From contig JAIVGZ010000010.1 of NCBI GenBank assembly GCA_020201335.1, positions 1-32,847 of the forward strand: a DNA stretch of 32,847 nucleotides, read 5' to 3'. Made by a program: the position numbers and the translations under genes. Shown one piece after another: positions 7,483-14,487 of this stretch. The stretch comes from Natronospirales bacterium. Its GTDB lineage: Bacteria; Pseudomonadota; Gammaproteobacteria; Natronospirales; JAIVGZ01. The notes beneath the pieces are model-generated. The model worked only from the letters and a program-made list of their open reading frames with translations, was not told the DNA's origin and made no database searches. Position 1 is the stretch's first letter; the number at the start of each line of letters is the position of its first letter.

Positions 7483-9105
7483 TCATTCGTATAGCTTATG
7501 GAACGGTACCTTGACGATGAAGGCGTCGACCCGGTTTCCGCCCATGTTGCTGGTCCAGATGAAGTATTGGCCGGTGATGTCGACGTTACCCTTCGGCATC
7601 CTGCTATAGCTGTCGCCGCCGCCCGTCGCGCCCTGGTCGGTCATTACTGGCGCGACCACCAGCGTATTGTTGTTCGCCCCATCCAGCAGGAAGCAGATCA
7701 CCTCGTTGGCGTGCACCGCAGTCTTGGAACTGGCTGCACTGCCGCACATGTACTGCTCGGTGGCAGGGGCGTCGGCGCGTGCATGCACAAAGCTCGCGTG
7801 AGCGGGGGCCATCGCTTGCCAATGGTTGTTGCGGTACACAATCCTGCCGTCGAGCGTCGGGTCGTTGAAGTCCCATAGCCTCCAGGCATTCGCCGGGCCC
7901 CAGTTGTCCGCGGCGACCATCACGCCATAGCCCATGTCCGAATGCCCGCCAGCGCCATCTTCGTCTGCCAGAACGCGCTCGGCGTTCCCGTTCTGCAGGT
8001 CGATGAAGCGGTTATCCATTCCGTTCACGCCATCGACCTGTTCCTTGATGACCAGCCAGCGACCGCTGCGGTCGATCTGGCACTCGTCGAAGCTTCCCTG
8101 GCGTGCGAAGTAGCGGAACTCCTGGGTGTCCTCGAGGTATACGAAGCAGCCGAGTTCAGAGTAATCGCTCGAACGCCGTACGGTCGCCGAATGCACGCGG
8201 TCATCGTTGCTCGTGTGCATCTGCCAGATGTAGTGGCCGCTACCGAAGTGGCTGACGGCGTCGAATACCGTCTCATGGGTCTTCGTGATGACGTCGAAAC
8301 GCACGAGCTTCGAGCCGTCCCTGATGTAGAGGATGTTGGGTAGCGACGGGCTGAAGTACCACATCTCCCCGGTGCCGGCCGCGAAACTGCTGCCGGCCGG
8401 GAACAGCGGGCCGGCGTTCGACACTTCCTCGGTAATCTTGTTGTAGCGGAACAGCGTCGGGCCGTTCCCGCCACGGCTCGCGTTCATGCCGAGGAAAATC
8501 AGCATCTCGTCGTCGTTGACGTGGTAGTTCGTGTTACGCCAGTACGAGTAGCCAACCGGGTACACGCAGTCCTGGCCGCCGCAGTCATCGGCGTTCGTGA
8601 TGCGCGCGCCGCGGGTGTTGTACGGTGCCGGGAAATTGAACGCGCCACGGCTCGGCAGGAACGCGGAGACTTGGCCCTCGCTCAAAGGAGCTCGCGCAGT
8701 GGCGGTGACGCTGTCCTCGACGAAGCCGCCGGGGGCTGTTGGTGCAGGCGGAGGTGTCGGGTCGGGTTCCGGCTCCGGGTCTGGCGTCGGATCCGGGGTG
8801 GGATCCGGGGTGGGATCCGGGGTGGGATCCGGTTCGGGGTCCGGCGTAGGATCCGGTTCAGGGTCCGGTTCAGGGTCCGGTGTCGGGGTCGGGCTCGGTT
8901 CAGGCTCGGGCTCCGGCGGCGGTGCGTGTCCCGGTGGGGTGATGGATGGCCCGCGCCCACTGCCTGAGGTGTTACCCGGCGGCGCCGGGTCGGCTGTTTC
9001 CGCCGCACTTGCGGTGGAATCGCTGCCTGAGAGGCAGCCCTGGATGCCCAGCAAGAGAGCGGTGGCCAGCGCGATGCGCGCGGCAACTGTGTATGCGTGT
9101 GTCAT
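7483..9105 (-). CDS. lipoprotein paralog 1 with DP/EP-rich linker and conserved beta-rich domain
   Basis: About 540 residues. A lipoprotein signal ends at Cys24 (IQGC). Residues 60-125 are almost pure Pro/Asp/Glu/Thr, a long, negatively charged, extended linker. The rest is a roughly 410-residue domain shared with the two upstream paralogs. Shared marks in order are FPAPY, RITN, DDCGGQDC, SYWRNTN, FLGMN, RGG-GPTLF-YNKITEE, VRFDVITKT, HSATVRRSSDY, DECQIDRSGRWLVIKEQ, GAGGHSDMGYG, HANEVICFLL, VMTDQGA-GGGDSYSRMPKGN and the terminal IWTSNMGG-R-DAF-VKVP. The last resembles the closing strand of a beta-propeller, so a propeller fold is an inference. Residue +2 is Leu, which favours the outer membrane by the Lol rule. 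Function is unknown; a surface or periplasmic role in the polymer system is a guess. Confidence 0.85.
   Translation of the reverse strand: MTHAYTVAARIALATALLLGIQGCLSGSDSTASAAETADPAPPGNTSGSGRGPSITPPGHAPPPEPEPEPSPTPTPDPEPDPEPDPTPDPEPDPTPDPTPDPTPDPTPDPEPEPDPTPPPAPTAPGGFVEDSVTATARAPLSEGQVSAFLPSRGAFNFPAPYNTRGARITNADDCGGQDCVYPVGYSYWRNTNYHVNDDEMLIFLGMNASRGGNGPTLFRYNKITEEVSNAGPLFPAGSSFAAGTGEMWYFSPSLPNILYIRDGSKLVRFDVITKTHETVFDAVSHFGSGHYIWQMHTSNDDRVHSATVRRSSDYSELGCFVYLEDTQEFRYFARQGSFDECQIDRSGRWLVIKEQVDGVNGMDNRFIDLQNGNAERVLADEDGAGGHSDMGYGVMVAADNWGPANAWRLWDFNDPTLDGRIVYRNNHWQAMAPAHASFVHARADAPATEQYMCGSAASSKTAVHANEVICFLLDGANNNTLVVAPVMTDQGATGGGDSYSRMPKGNVDITGQYFIWTSNMGGNRVDAFIVKVPFHKLYE
8757..8923 (-). repeat. 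in-gene low-complexity repeat encoding the DP-rich linker
   Basis: Short tandem repeats inside lipoprotein paralog 1. A perfect 12-base unit, ggatccggggtg, occurs in register at 8789, 8801 and 8813, with a fourth copy starting at 8825 that breaks down in its second half. Flanking units are degenerate. Unit length is a multiple of three, so expansion or contraction keeps the frame and changes only linker length. Confidence 0.9.
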
Positions 9106-9200
9106 TGTCAGACCCCCAAAAATCTATGCGCGCTCAGGTGTTTTCCCTAACGCATGGACGGAACATACCGGAGCAACGCGAACGCGAACCGACGGTTAAT

Positions 9201-9224
9201 GCACGATTGTGTAAACAATCGTGC
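9201..9224 (-). terminator. 10-bp perfect stem-loop between lipoprotein genes 1 and 2
   Basis: GCACGATTGT (9201-9210), a 4-base loop and the exact complement ACAATCGTGC (9215-9224). It lies 61-84 bases past the stop of lipoprotein paralog 2 in the direction of transcription. The base run after it on the minus strand (ATTAACC) is not T-rich, so it is a weak intrinsic terminator at best and could instead be an operator or mRNA-stability hairpin. The GCACGAT core is the same as in the strong terminator at 10955-10985. Confidence 0.4.
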
Positions 9225-9284
9225 GAATGTGACCGCGGTCTCGAATTCCGTGACTGTCGGACGCCGTGTGTCTCCACGAGACGA

Positions 9285-10823
9285 CTAACGACGCAGTTGC
9301 TGCGCCGGTACCCTCACCAGGAACGCGTCCTGGCGGTTTCCCCCCATGTTCGTGGTCCAGATGTAGTACTGGCCGGTCACATCAAGGTTGCCTTTCGGCA
9401 TTTTGCTGTAGCTGTCACCACCACCCGAAGCGCCCATGTCCGTCATCACCGGGGCTACCACGAGGGTGTCGTTGGACCCACCTCCTAACAGGAAGCAGAT
9501 GACCTCGTTCGCGTGTACCGCGGTCTTCGAACTCGCGACGCTGCCGCACGCGTACTGGTCGCTGAGTGGCGTGTCCTCGCGGGCATTTGCGAAACTGACG
9601 TGGTTCGGAGCCGGTGCCTGCCAGTGGTCATTGAAATAGACATAGCTGCCGTCGAGCGTCGGGTGGTTGAAATCCCAGATCCGCCACGCATTCGGCTTCG
9701 ACCAGTTATCGGCCGCCACCATCACGCCGTACCCCATGTCGGAATGGCCGCCGGCACCGTCCTCGTCGAACAGAACGCGTTCGCTGCCGCTGGCGAGGTC
9801 GATGATCCGATTGTCCGAGCTGTTGCGGCCCGAAACGTTTTCCTTGATGACCAGCCAGCGGCCGCTGCGATCAATCTGGCACTCGTCGTATGAGCCTTGC
9901 TTCGGGAAAAAGCGGAAGCTTCGGCTGTCCTCGAAATAGACCATGCACCCCAGGTCAGCGTAGTCGCTCGAGCGCCGCAGCGTCGCTGAGTGCACCCGGT
10001 CGTCGTTGCTCGAGTGCGGCTGCCACATGTAATGGCCGCTGCCGAACTCGGTCGTGACGTCGAACACGGTTTCCGTGGTTTTCGTGATTACGTCGAAGCG
10101 TACGAGCTTGCTGTTGTCGCGCACGTACAATGCGTTCGGGAGCATCGCGCTGAAGTACCACTGTTCGCCACTCATGTTGCGGAAGCTGGTGCCCTCGGGG
10201 AACAGCGGGCCCACCTTGCGTATTTCCTCGGTGATCTTGTTGTATTCGAATAGCGTCGGACCGGTACCACCGCGTTGGTTGTTGAGTCCGAGGAAGATCA
10301 GCATCGTGTCGTCATGGACGTGGTTGTTGGTGTTTCGCCAGTACGAATATCCGACCGATGCCACGCAGTCCTGGCCGCCGCAATCGCCTTCGTTCGTGAT
10401 ACGCACGCCGCGCGTGCCGTACGGGGCAGGGAAGGTGAATGCGCCGCGGGACGGCAGGAACGCCTGGATGTCGCTTTGCGCCAGTCGGCTGCGTGCGGTA
10501 GCGGTCACACTGTTCTCGATGAAGCCACCAATCTCCGCAGGCGGCTGCGGCACGGGTGCCGGGACAGGGACTGGTGCCGGAGCTGGCGCAGGCGCAGGCG
10601 CCGGAGTTGGCGCAGGGGCCGGTGCCGGAGTTGGCGCAGGGGCCGGTGCCGGAGCGGGAGTCGGTGCAGGGGCACCGGGGATCTGTACGCTACCTCCGGT
10701 TCCGGACGGGCTGGTCGGGGCAGGGCTCGGCGCGCTGGAGCTGCCGCCGCCGCAGGCCTGAAGCGCCAGTGCGAGGATGCCGGCCACGGCCAGGCGTTGG
10801 AATCTCGAATCGTTGTTTGTCAT
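9285..10823 (-). CDS. lipoprotein paralog 2 with AP-rich linker
   Basis: About 512 residues from the ATG at 10823; an in-frame GTG at 10829 is an alternative start. GGAG at 10835-10838 lies 11 bases from the ATG and 5 from the GTG, so the choice is open. A signal peptide ends in the lipobox LQAC (Cys24), followed by a Gly/Ser stretch and then an Ala-Pro repeat linker (about residues 50-90). The C-terminal domain is collinear with paralogs 1 and 3 and keeps CGGQDC, RSGRWLVIKE, GAGGHSDMGYG, HANEVICFLL and the terminal IWTTNMGGNRQDAF motif. The linker differs from paralog 1 (uncharged AP units instead of acidic DP units) while the domain is conserved, as expected if only length and extension of the linker matter. 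Function unknown. Confidence 0.85.
   Translation of the reverse strand: MTNNDSRFQRLAVAGILALALQACGGGSSSAPSPAPTSPSGTGGSVQIPGAPAPTPAPAPAPAPTPAPAPAPTPAPAPAPAPAPVPVPAPVPQPPAEIGGFIENSVTATARSRLAQSDIQAFLPSRGAFTFPAPYGTRGVRITNEGDCGGQDCVASVGYSYWRNTNNHVHDDTMLIFLGLNNQRGGTGPTLFEYNKITEEIRKVGPLFPEGTSFRNMSGEQWYFSAMLPNALYVRDNSKLVRFDVITKTTETVFDVTTEFGSGHYMWQPHSSNDDRVHSATLRRSSDYADLGCMVYFEDSRSFRFFPKQGSYDECQIDRSGRWLVIKENVSGRNSSDNRIIDLASGSERVLFDEDGAGGHSDMGYGVMVAADNWSKPNAWRIWDFNHPTLDGSYVYFNDHWQAPAPNHVSFANAREDTPLSDQYACGSVASSKTAVHANEVICFLLGGGSNDTLVVAPVMTDMGASGGGDSYSKMPKGNLDVTGQYYIWTTNMGGNRQDAFLVRVPAQQLRR
10600..10647 (-). repeat. 24-bp tandem duplication in the AP linker
   Basis: Two perfect 24-base copies (10600-10623 and 10624-10647) inside lipoprotein paralog 2, encoding part of the Ala-Pro linker, surrounded by degenerate copies. 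This is in-frame expansion of the linker. Confidence 0.85.
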
Positions 10824-10855
10824 GGTCACCGTATCTCCGTGTCGTTGCGGCCGGT

Positions 10856-10882
10856 AGGTGATTCACCTGAAGGTGTTTCACG
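10856..10882 (-). promoter_or_regulatory. overlapping inverted repeats upstream of lipoprotein paralog 2
   Basis: AGGTGATTCACCT (10856-10868) is a perfect palindrome around one base. It runs into a second inverted repeat, CACCTGAAGGTG (10664 family numbering aside, 10864-10875), and a third half-site GTGTTTCAC. The alternating AGGTG/CACCT half-sites lie 33-59 bases upstream of the start, between it and the promoter-like block at 10895-10927. That is a usual place for a repressor or for a 5'-UTR structure. No protein can be assigned. Confidence 0.4.
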
Positions 10883-10894
10883 GGGCCGACGACA

Positions 10895-10927
10895 GGAAGA
10901 TATTGGCGTCGTGTAACGATTCGTTAA
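10895..10927 (-). promoter_or_regulatory. conserved promoter-like block of lipoprotein paralog 2
   Basis: Read on the minus strand, this is TTAA-N4-TCGTTACACG-N7-TATCTTCC. The same elements with identical spacing occur upstream of paralog 3 at 12539-12571, although the intervening bases differ. It lies 72 bases before the start codon. TATCTT could serve as a -10 element, but no good -35 is found at normal spacing, so an activator-dependent or alternative-sigma promoter is possible. Confidence 0.55.
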
Positions 10928-10943
10928 CGGGTTTTAAACGAGG

Positions 10944-10985
10944 GTCAAAAAAATGCCCCGCACGATGCAAAAAATCGTGCGGGGC
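10944..10985 (-). terminator. strong intrinsic terminator of lipoprotein paralog 3
   Basis: GCCCCGCACGAT (10955-10966), a 7-base A-rich loop and the perfect complement ending at 10985 form a 12-bp GC-rich stem. On the minus strand it is followed at once by A and seven T (10947-10954). It begins 38 bases past the stop of the gene ending at 11023. This is a textbook rho-independent terminator and shows that paralogs 3 and 2 are separate transcription units. Confidence 0.9.
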
Positions 10986-11022
10986 GGAAATCAGCCGGTC
11001 AGTTGTCTCCGGAGGGCGACGC

Positions 11023-12504
11023 CTAGCGACCGGTGAGCTGCGCCGAGGGAACCTTGACGATGAATGCGTCTATTCGGCTGCCACCCATGTTCGAGGTCCA
11101 GATGTAGTACCGGCCGGTGACATCCAGGTTACCTTTCGGCATGCGCGAATAGTTGTCGCCGCCGCCGGAAGCCCCGTGGTCAGTCATCGTCGGTGCAACG
11201 ACCAGCGTTTCGTTCGACCCGTTGAGCATGAAGCACACGATTTCGTTGGTGTGCACTGCGGTTTGGGAACTGGCCGAGCCGCCGCATGCGTACTGCTCGC
11301 TGAGCGGCACGTCGGAACGTGCGTTCGCGAAGCTGACGTGCGCCGGCGCCATGCCGTCGTAGTGCCCGTTGAAGTAAACGGCAGTACCGGCAAGTGCGGA
11401 CGCGGCGTAATCCCACACCTTCCACACGGTGCCACGGTCGTCCCAGTCGTCTGCGGCGACCATGCTGCCGTAACCCATGTCCGAATGCCCACCGGCACCG
11501 TCCTCGTCGAGCAGGATGCGCTCGGCGCCGGTATGGAGGTCGATGATGCGATTGTCCATGCCGTTGTTGCCGTCAACCTGTTCCTTGATCACGAGCCAGC
11601 GGCCGCTCTTGTCGACCTGGCACTCGTCGTACGAGCCCTGGCGCTCGAAATACGTAAAGGCCCCGGTGTTCTCGTTGTACACAACGCAGCCCAGCTCCTT
11701 GTAGCTGCTCGTGCTGCGGAGCGTCGCCGAGTGTACGCGGTCGTCGTTGCTCGAGTGCACCTGCCAGATCTCGTGGCCAGCACCGAACTCGGTGGTCGCA
11801 TCGAAAACCGGCTCCAAAGTTTTGGTGATGACGTCATAGCGCACCAGCTGTGCGCCGTCGCGGATGTATAGCGTATTCGGCATCTGGGCGCTGAAGTACC
11901 AGCCTTCGGCGGTCGCGTTGCGGAACTTGCTGTCCGCGCCGAACAGCGGGCCGACCTTCGACAGCGCGTCGGTGGTCTTGTTGTAGCTGAACAGCGTTGG
12001 ACCTTCGCCGCCGCGCGACGGATCGAGACGCAGGAAGATCAGCATCGTGTCGTCGTGCACGTGGTTGTTGATATTCCGCCAGTACGCATAGCCGACCGGC
12101 GCTACGCAGTCGAATTCACCCCCGCAGTCACTCGCATTCGTGATGCGGACGCCGGTGGTTCCGTATGGCGCCGGAAAGGTGAAAGGGCCGCGTTCCGGTA
12201 GAAAGCCGGCGATGTCCGCTTGCGCAAGCCGCGGTCGCGGATTCGCCAGCACCGGGCTCTCGATGAAACCTCCGGGTGCGTTCGAGCTTGTGGACGGTGT
12301 GGGTGCCGGTGCGGGAGCAGGAGCAGGAGCAGGAGCTGGTGCGGGTGCCGTGGGCGTCGTGCTCGACGGCGGCGCCGGTTCGGGTTGCGCGGGCTTGCTC
12401 GGTGCGCCGCCGGAGCCGCCGCCGCAGGCCTGCAGGCCGACGGTTATTGCGAAGACCAGCAGGAGGCGGGTTGTGACTGCGGTAAAGCGGTTACGCTCGA
12501 TCAT
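11023..12504 (-). CDS. lipoprotein paralog 3 with short AP linker
   Basis: About 493 residues. The ATG at 12504 has GAGGTGAC just upstream (AGGTG spaced 5 bases). The lipobox is LQAC at Cys27, followed by a Gly/Ser/Pro stretch and a short Ala-Pro repeat (about residues 52-68). The conserved domain matches paralogs 1 and 2: FPAPYGTTGVRITNASDCGG, AYWRNINNHVHDDTMLIFL, RGGEGPTLFSYNKTTD, VRYDVITKT, DECQVDKSGRWLVIKEQVDG-NGMDNR, GAGGHSDMGYG, HTNEIVCFML and a terminal IWTSNMGGSRIDAF. It differs where the others have CGGQDC (here CGGEFDC, one residue longer). Its own terminator and the shared upstream block indicate a monocistronic unit. Function unknown. Confidence 0.85.
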   Translation of the reverse strand: MIERNRFTAVTTRLLLVFAITVGLQACGGGSGGAPSKPAQPEPAPPSSTTPTAPAPAPAPAPAPAPAPTPSTSSNAPGGFIESPVLANPRPRLAQADIAGFLPERGPFTFPAPYGTTGVRITNASDCGGEFDCVAPVGYAYWRNINNHVHDDTMLIFLRLDPSRGGEGPTLFSYNKTTDALSKVGPLFGADSKFRNATAEGWYFSAQMPNTLYIRDGAQLVRYDVITKTLEPVFDATTEFGAGHEIWQVHSSNDDRVHSATLRSTSSYKELGCVVYNENTGAFTYFERQGSYDECQVDKSGRWLVIKEQVDGNNGMDNRIIDLHTGAERILLDEDGAGGHSDMGYGSMVAADDWDDRGTVWKVWDYAASALAGTAVYFNGHYDGMAPAHVSFANARSDVPLSEQYACGGSASSQTAVHTNEIVCFMLNGSNETLVVAPTMTDHGASGGGDNYSRMPKGNLDVTGRYYIWTSNMGGSRIDAFIVKVPSAQLTGR

Positions 12505-12538
12505 CTTGTCACCTCAGGAACTCTCCAGTTCGAGGGGT

Positions 12539-12571
12539 GGAAGATAAGGGAGGCGTGTAACGACGGATTAA
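12539..12571 (-). promoter_or_regulatory. conserved promoter-like block of lipoprotein paralog 3
   Basis: Minus-strand elements are TTAA-N4-TCGTTACACG-N7-TATCTTCC, 35 bases before the start codon. Every fixed position matches the block at 10895-10927. Paralog 1 has no copy with this spacing upstream of its start; only looser similarities (GGAACATA, TTAA) are seen at 9160-9199. Confidence 0.55.
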
Positions 12572-12627
12572 ACTAAGACGGAAATGTCAGTAACACTTTC
12601 TAGGTATTTGCCCCTAGTCGGGCAACG

Positions 12628-13272
12628 TTAGGGGGTGATCATGTGCCGGCGGATCGCGTAGCGCGTCAGCCCGGCGGTGCCGCGGATATCGAGCTTTTGC
12701 ATCAGCCGGTTGCGATGGGATTCGACGGTCTTCGGGCTGAGCGTGAGGATGCGCGCGATGACGCGCGTGGTCTTGCCTTCAGCGATCATCCTTAGCACTT
12801 CTCGTTCCCGCGCGGTAAGCGGGTCGGCGGCCATCTTCGCGCCGCTCGCGTACGCCGCGATCGCGGCCTGGGTCATGCCGCCACTGACATGTATCGCGCC
12901 GTGCGCCACTTCCTGGACCGTCGTCACCAGCTCGGAGGCGGGCTGGGACTTCTGTAGGTAGCCGTGCATGCCGGCCCGTAATGCCTCGAGCGCGAGCGAT
13001 TCGTCTTCATGCATGGTCAGCAGTACGGTCTGAGTCTTCGGGGATACTTCGTGGATTTTGCGTGCTGCGTCGATGCCGTTGAGATTCGGCATACCGAAGT
13101 CGAGTACGGTCACGTCTGGGGTGAAGGTCTGCGTCATCTGCACGGCTTCTTCACCGTCGGATGCTTCGCCGACGACATCGATGCCTTCGCGCTGCATCAG
13201 CGCACGCAGCGCTTGGCGGAAAATCTTGTGGTCGTCCGCCAACACGACGCGCACGGTGTCCCCCTGGACCAT
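12628..13272 (-). CDS. NarL/FixJ-family response regulator
   Basis: About 214 residues from the ATG at 13272. A TTG at 13296, or a GTG at 13254 preceded by a G-rich run, are possible alternative starts. The receiver domain is complete: acidic pair Asp13/Asp14 in LADDHKIFRQ, phosphoacceptor Asp58 in TVLDFGMPN, switch region LLTMHEDES and Lys108 in GYLQKSQ. A LuxR-type helix-turn-helix follows (about 148-214; LTAREREVLRMIAEGKTTRVIARILTLS-KTVESHRNRLMQKL). It is related to, but clearly diverged from, the regulator 36 bases upstream. With the kinase at 14488-15420 it probably forms an output of the stressosome block. The lipoprotein genes, which lie next downstream, are candidate targets by proximity only. 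Confidence 0.9.
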   Translation of the reverse strand: MVQGDTVRVVLADDHKIFRQALRALMQREGIDVVGEASDGEEAVQMTQTFTPDVTVLDFGMPNLNGIDAARKIHEVSPKTQTVLLTMHEDESLALEALRAGMHGYLQKSQPASELVTTVQEVAHGAIHVSGGMTQAAIAAYASGAKMAADPLTAREREVLRMIAEGKTTRVIARILTLSPKTVESHRNRLMQKLDIRGTAGLTRYAIRRHMITP

Positions 13273-13307
13273 GTCAGCAGGGACCCGCCGCCACAATGGG
13301 CGGACGG

Positions 13308-13937
13308 CTATGCTTTGATGAAGCCGCGACGGATCGCGTATCGGACAAGACTTGCTGTTTCATGGATCGCCAGTTTCTGCATCATTCGGGTGCGGTGTGA
13401 CTCGGCGGTTTTGACACTCACGCCGAGTAAAGCGGCGATCTCTTTGGTCGTATTCCCTTCGGCCACAAGCTGTAGTACCTGCCGTTCACGGTCTGTAAGC
13501 GGGTCGGGCGGCAGTTCCGACTTCGCCATGTAAGCATTGACCACTGCCTCGGAGATTCCCGGGCTGAGGTAAACGGCGCCGCGTAACACTTCGCGGATCG
13601 CCGCAAGGAGGTCGGATGCGGTTTGCGCCTTGAGCACATAGCCGCGAATTCCGGCGCGCAGCGCTTCCAGCACATACGCGTCATCCTCGTACATCGTCAG
13701 CAGTACGACCTGGGTCTTTGGCGCACGCTTGTGGATGTCGCGTGCTGCGTCGACGCCGTTCAACATCGGCATACCCAGGTCGAGTACCGCCACATTCGGG
13801 TTCAGCTTCCGTGCCAGACGCGCGGCTTCGTGTCCATCCGAGGCTTCCGCCACGACTTCGTATCCGTCACGCTCAAGTAGGCTGCGCAGGCCCTGCCGGA
13901 ACATCGGGTGGTCGTCTGCCAGCATTATGCGTTGCAT
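13308..13937 (-). CDS. NarL/FixJ-family response regulator, full length
   Basis: 209 residues, the normal length for the family. Receiver residues are intact: Asp8/Asp9 (LADDHPMFRQ), phosphoacceptor Asp53 (AVLDLGMP) and the Lys in GYVLKAQ. The LuxR HTH covers about 143-209 (LTDRERQVLQLVAEGNTTKEIAALLGVSVKTAESHRTRMMQKL). Its last 133 residues align without gaps to the shortened gene at 14080-14487, with about seven differences. It sits 142 bases downstream of that gene and so may have its own promoter. It is the likely phosphorylation partner of the adjacent HisKA_3 kinase. Confidence 0.92.
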   Translation of the reverse strand: MQRIMLADDHPMFRQGLRSLLERDGYEVVAEASDGHEAARLARKLNPNVAVLDLGMPMLNGVDAARDIHKRAPKTQVVLLTMYEDDAYVLEALRAGIRGYVLKAQTASDLLAAIREVLRGAVYLSPGISEAVVNAYMAKSELPPDPLTDRERQVLQLVAEGNTTKEIAALLGVSVKTAESHRTRMMQKLAIHETASLVRYAIRRGFIKA

Positions 13938-14038
13938 ATCGGATTCCGTTTCTGTGTGTCCATTGAGGTCTAATATCGCAGGTGAGAAGAGGATGCGATA
14001 TCAATGAAATTCCTGATAATCACGCAGCTAAACCCTTA

Positions 14039-14052
14039 GCCGCGAACGCGGC
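14039..14052 (-). terminator. short GC hairpin after the shortened regulator
   Basis: GCCGCGAACGCGGC is a 5-bp stem with a tetraloop. On the minus strand it is followed by TAAGGGTTTAG, only mildly T-rich. It lies 28 bases past the stop at 14080. It is a possible weak terminator or attenuator in the 142-base gap before the next regulator gene. Confidence 0.3.
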
Positions 14053-14079
14053 AGAGTCCCTAGAGTGCGATAGCGGACG

Positions 14080-14487
14080 CTAAGCCTTGATGAAGCCCCG
14101 GCGAATCGCGTATCGGACCAAGCTGGCGGTCTCATGGATGGCGAGTTTCTGCATCATCCGGGTGCGGTGGGATTCGGCGGTTTTCACGCTGACGCCGAGG
14201 ATTTGGGCGATCTGTTTCGTGGTATTGCCTTCGGCGACCAGCTGCAAAACCTGGCGCTCGCGGTCGGTAAGAGGGTCCGGTGGCAGTTCGGTCTTCGCCA
14301 TGTAGGCGTTGATGACCGCTTCAGAGATGCCGGGGCTCAGGTAAACGGCGCCGCGCAGCACCTCACGGATCGCGGCGATGAGGTCAGACGCGGCCTGGGC
14401 TTTCAGCACATAGCCACGTATTCCTGCGCGCAGCGCCTCGAGCACGTACGCATCGTCCTCGTACATCGTGAGCAGGACCACCTGCAT
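14080..14487 (-). CDS. shortened NarL-type regulator lacking the N-terminal receiver half
   Basis: 135 residues. The ATG (14485-14487) follows the kinase stop without a gap (TAAATG), so it is translationally coupled. It lacks exactly 74 residues relative to the 209-residue paralog at 13308-13937: the acidic pair and the phosphoacceptor Asp53 are absent. The second half of the receiver (VVLLTMYEDDAYVLEALRAG on to the Lys of GYVLKAQ) and the whole LuxR HTH remain. Protein identity in the shared part is about 95% by eye. The DNA has diverged more (11 mismatches in one 79-base stretch aligned by eye, none changing the protein), which points to selection on the protein rather than decay. It may act as a phosphorylation-independent DNA-binding or heterodimerising regulator, or it may be a recently broken gene. 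Confidence 0.8.
   Translation of the reverse strand: MQVVLLTMYEDDAYVLEALRAGIRGYVLKAQAASDLIAAIREVLRGAVYLSPGISEAVINAYMAKTELPPDPLTDRERQVLQLVAEGNTTKQIAQILGVSVKTAESHRTRMMQKLAIHETASLVRYAIRRGFIKA

Noticed and set aside
8789-8836. Regular short repeats that might suggest a CRISPR array or satellite
   Set aside because: Units are 12 bases without spacers, in frame, and encode a Pro/Asp linker.
8597-9199. A plus-strand open frame rich in Gly-Ser-Gly opposite lipoprotein paralog 1
   Set aside because: It is the complement of the DP-linker repeats; the minus-strand gene has a lipobox and two conserved paralogs.
10858-11871. A 337-codon plus-strand open frame across the terminator and lipoprotein paralog 3
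   Set aside because: It runs through a strong minus-strand terminator and opposite a conserved gene family.
12600-12635. Overlapping small inverted repeats (TTGCCC/GGGCAA and CCCCTA/TAGGGG) after the regulator at 12628
   Set aside because: Stems are only 6 bp, mutually exclusive and without a T-run; too weak to call a terminator.
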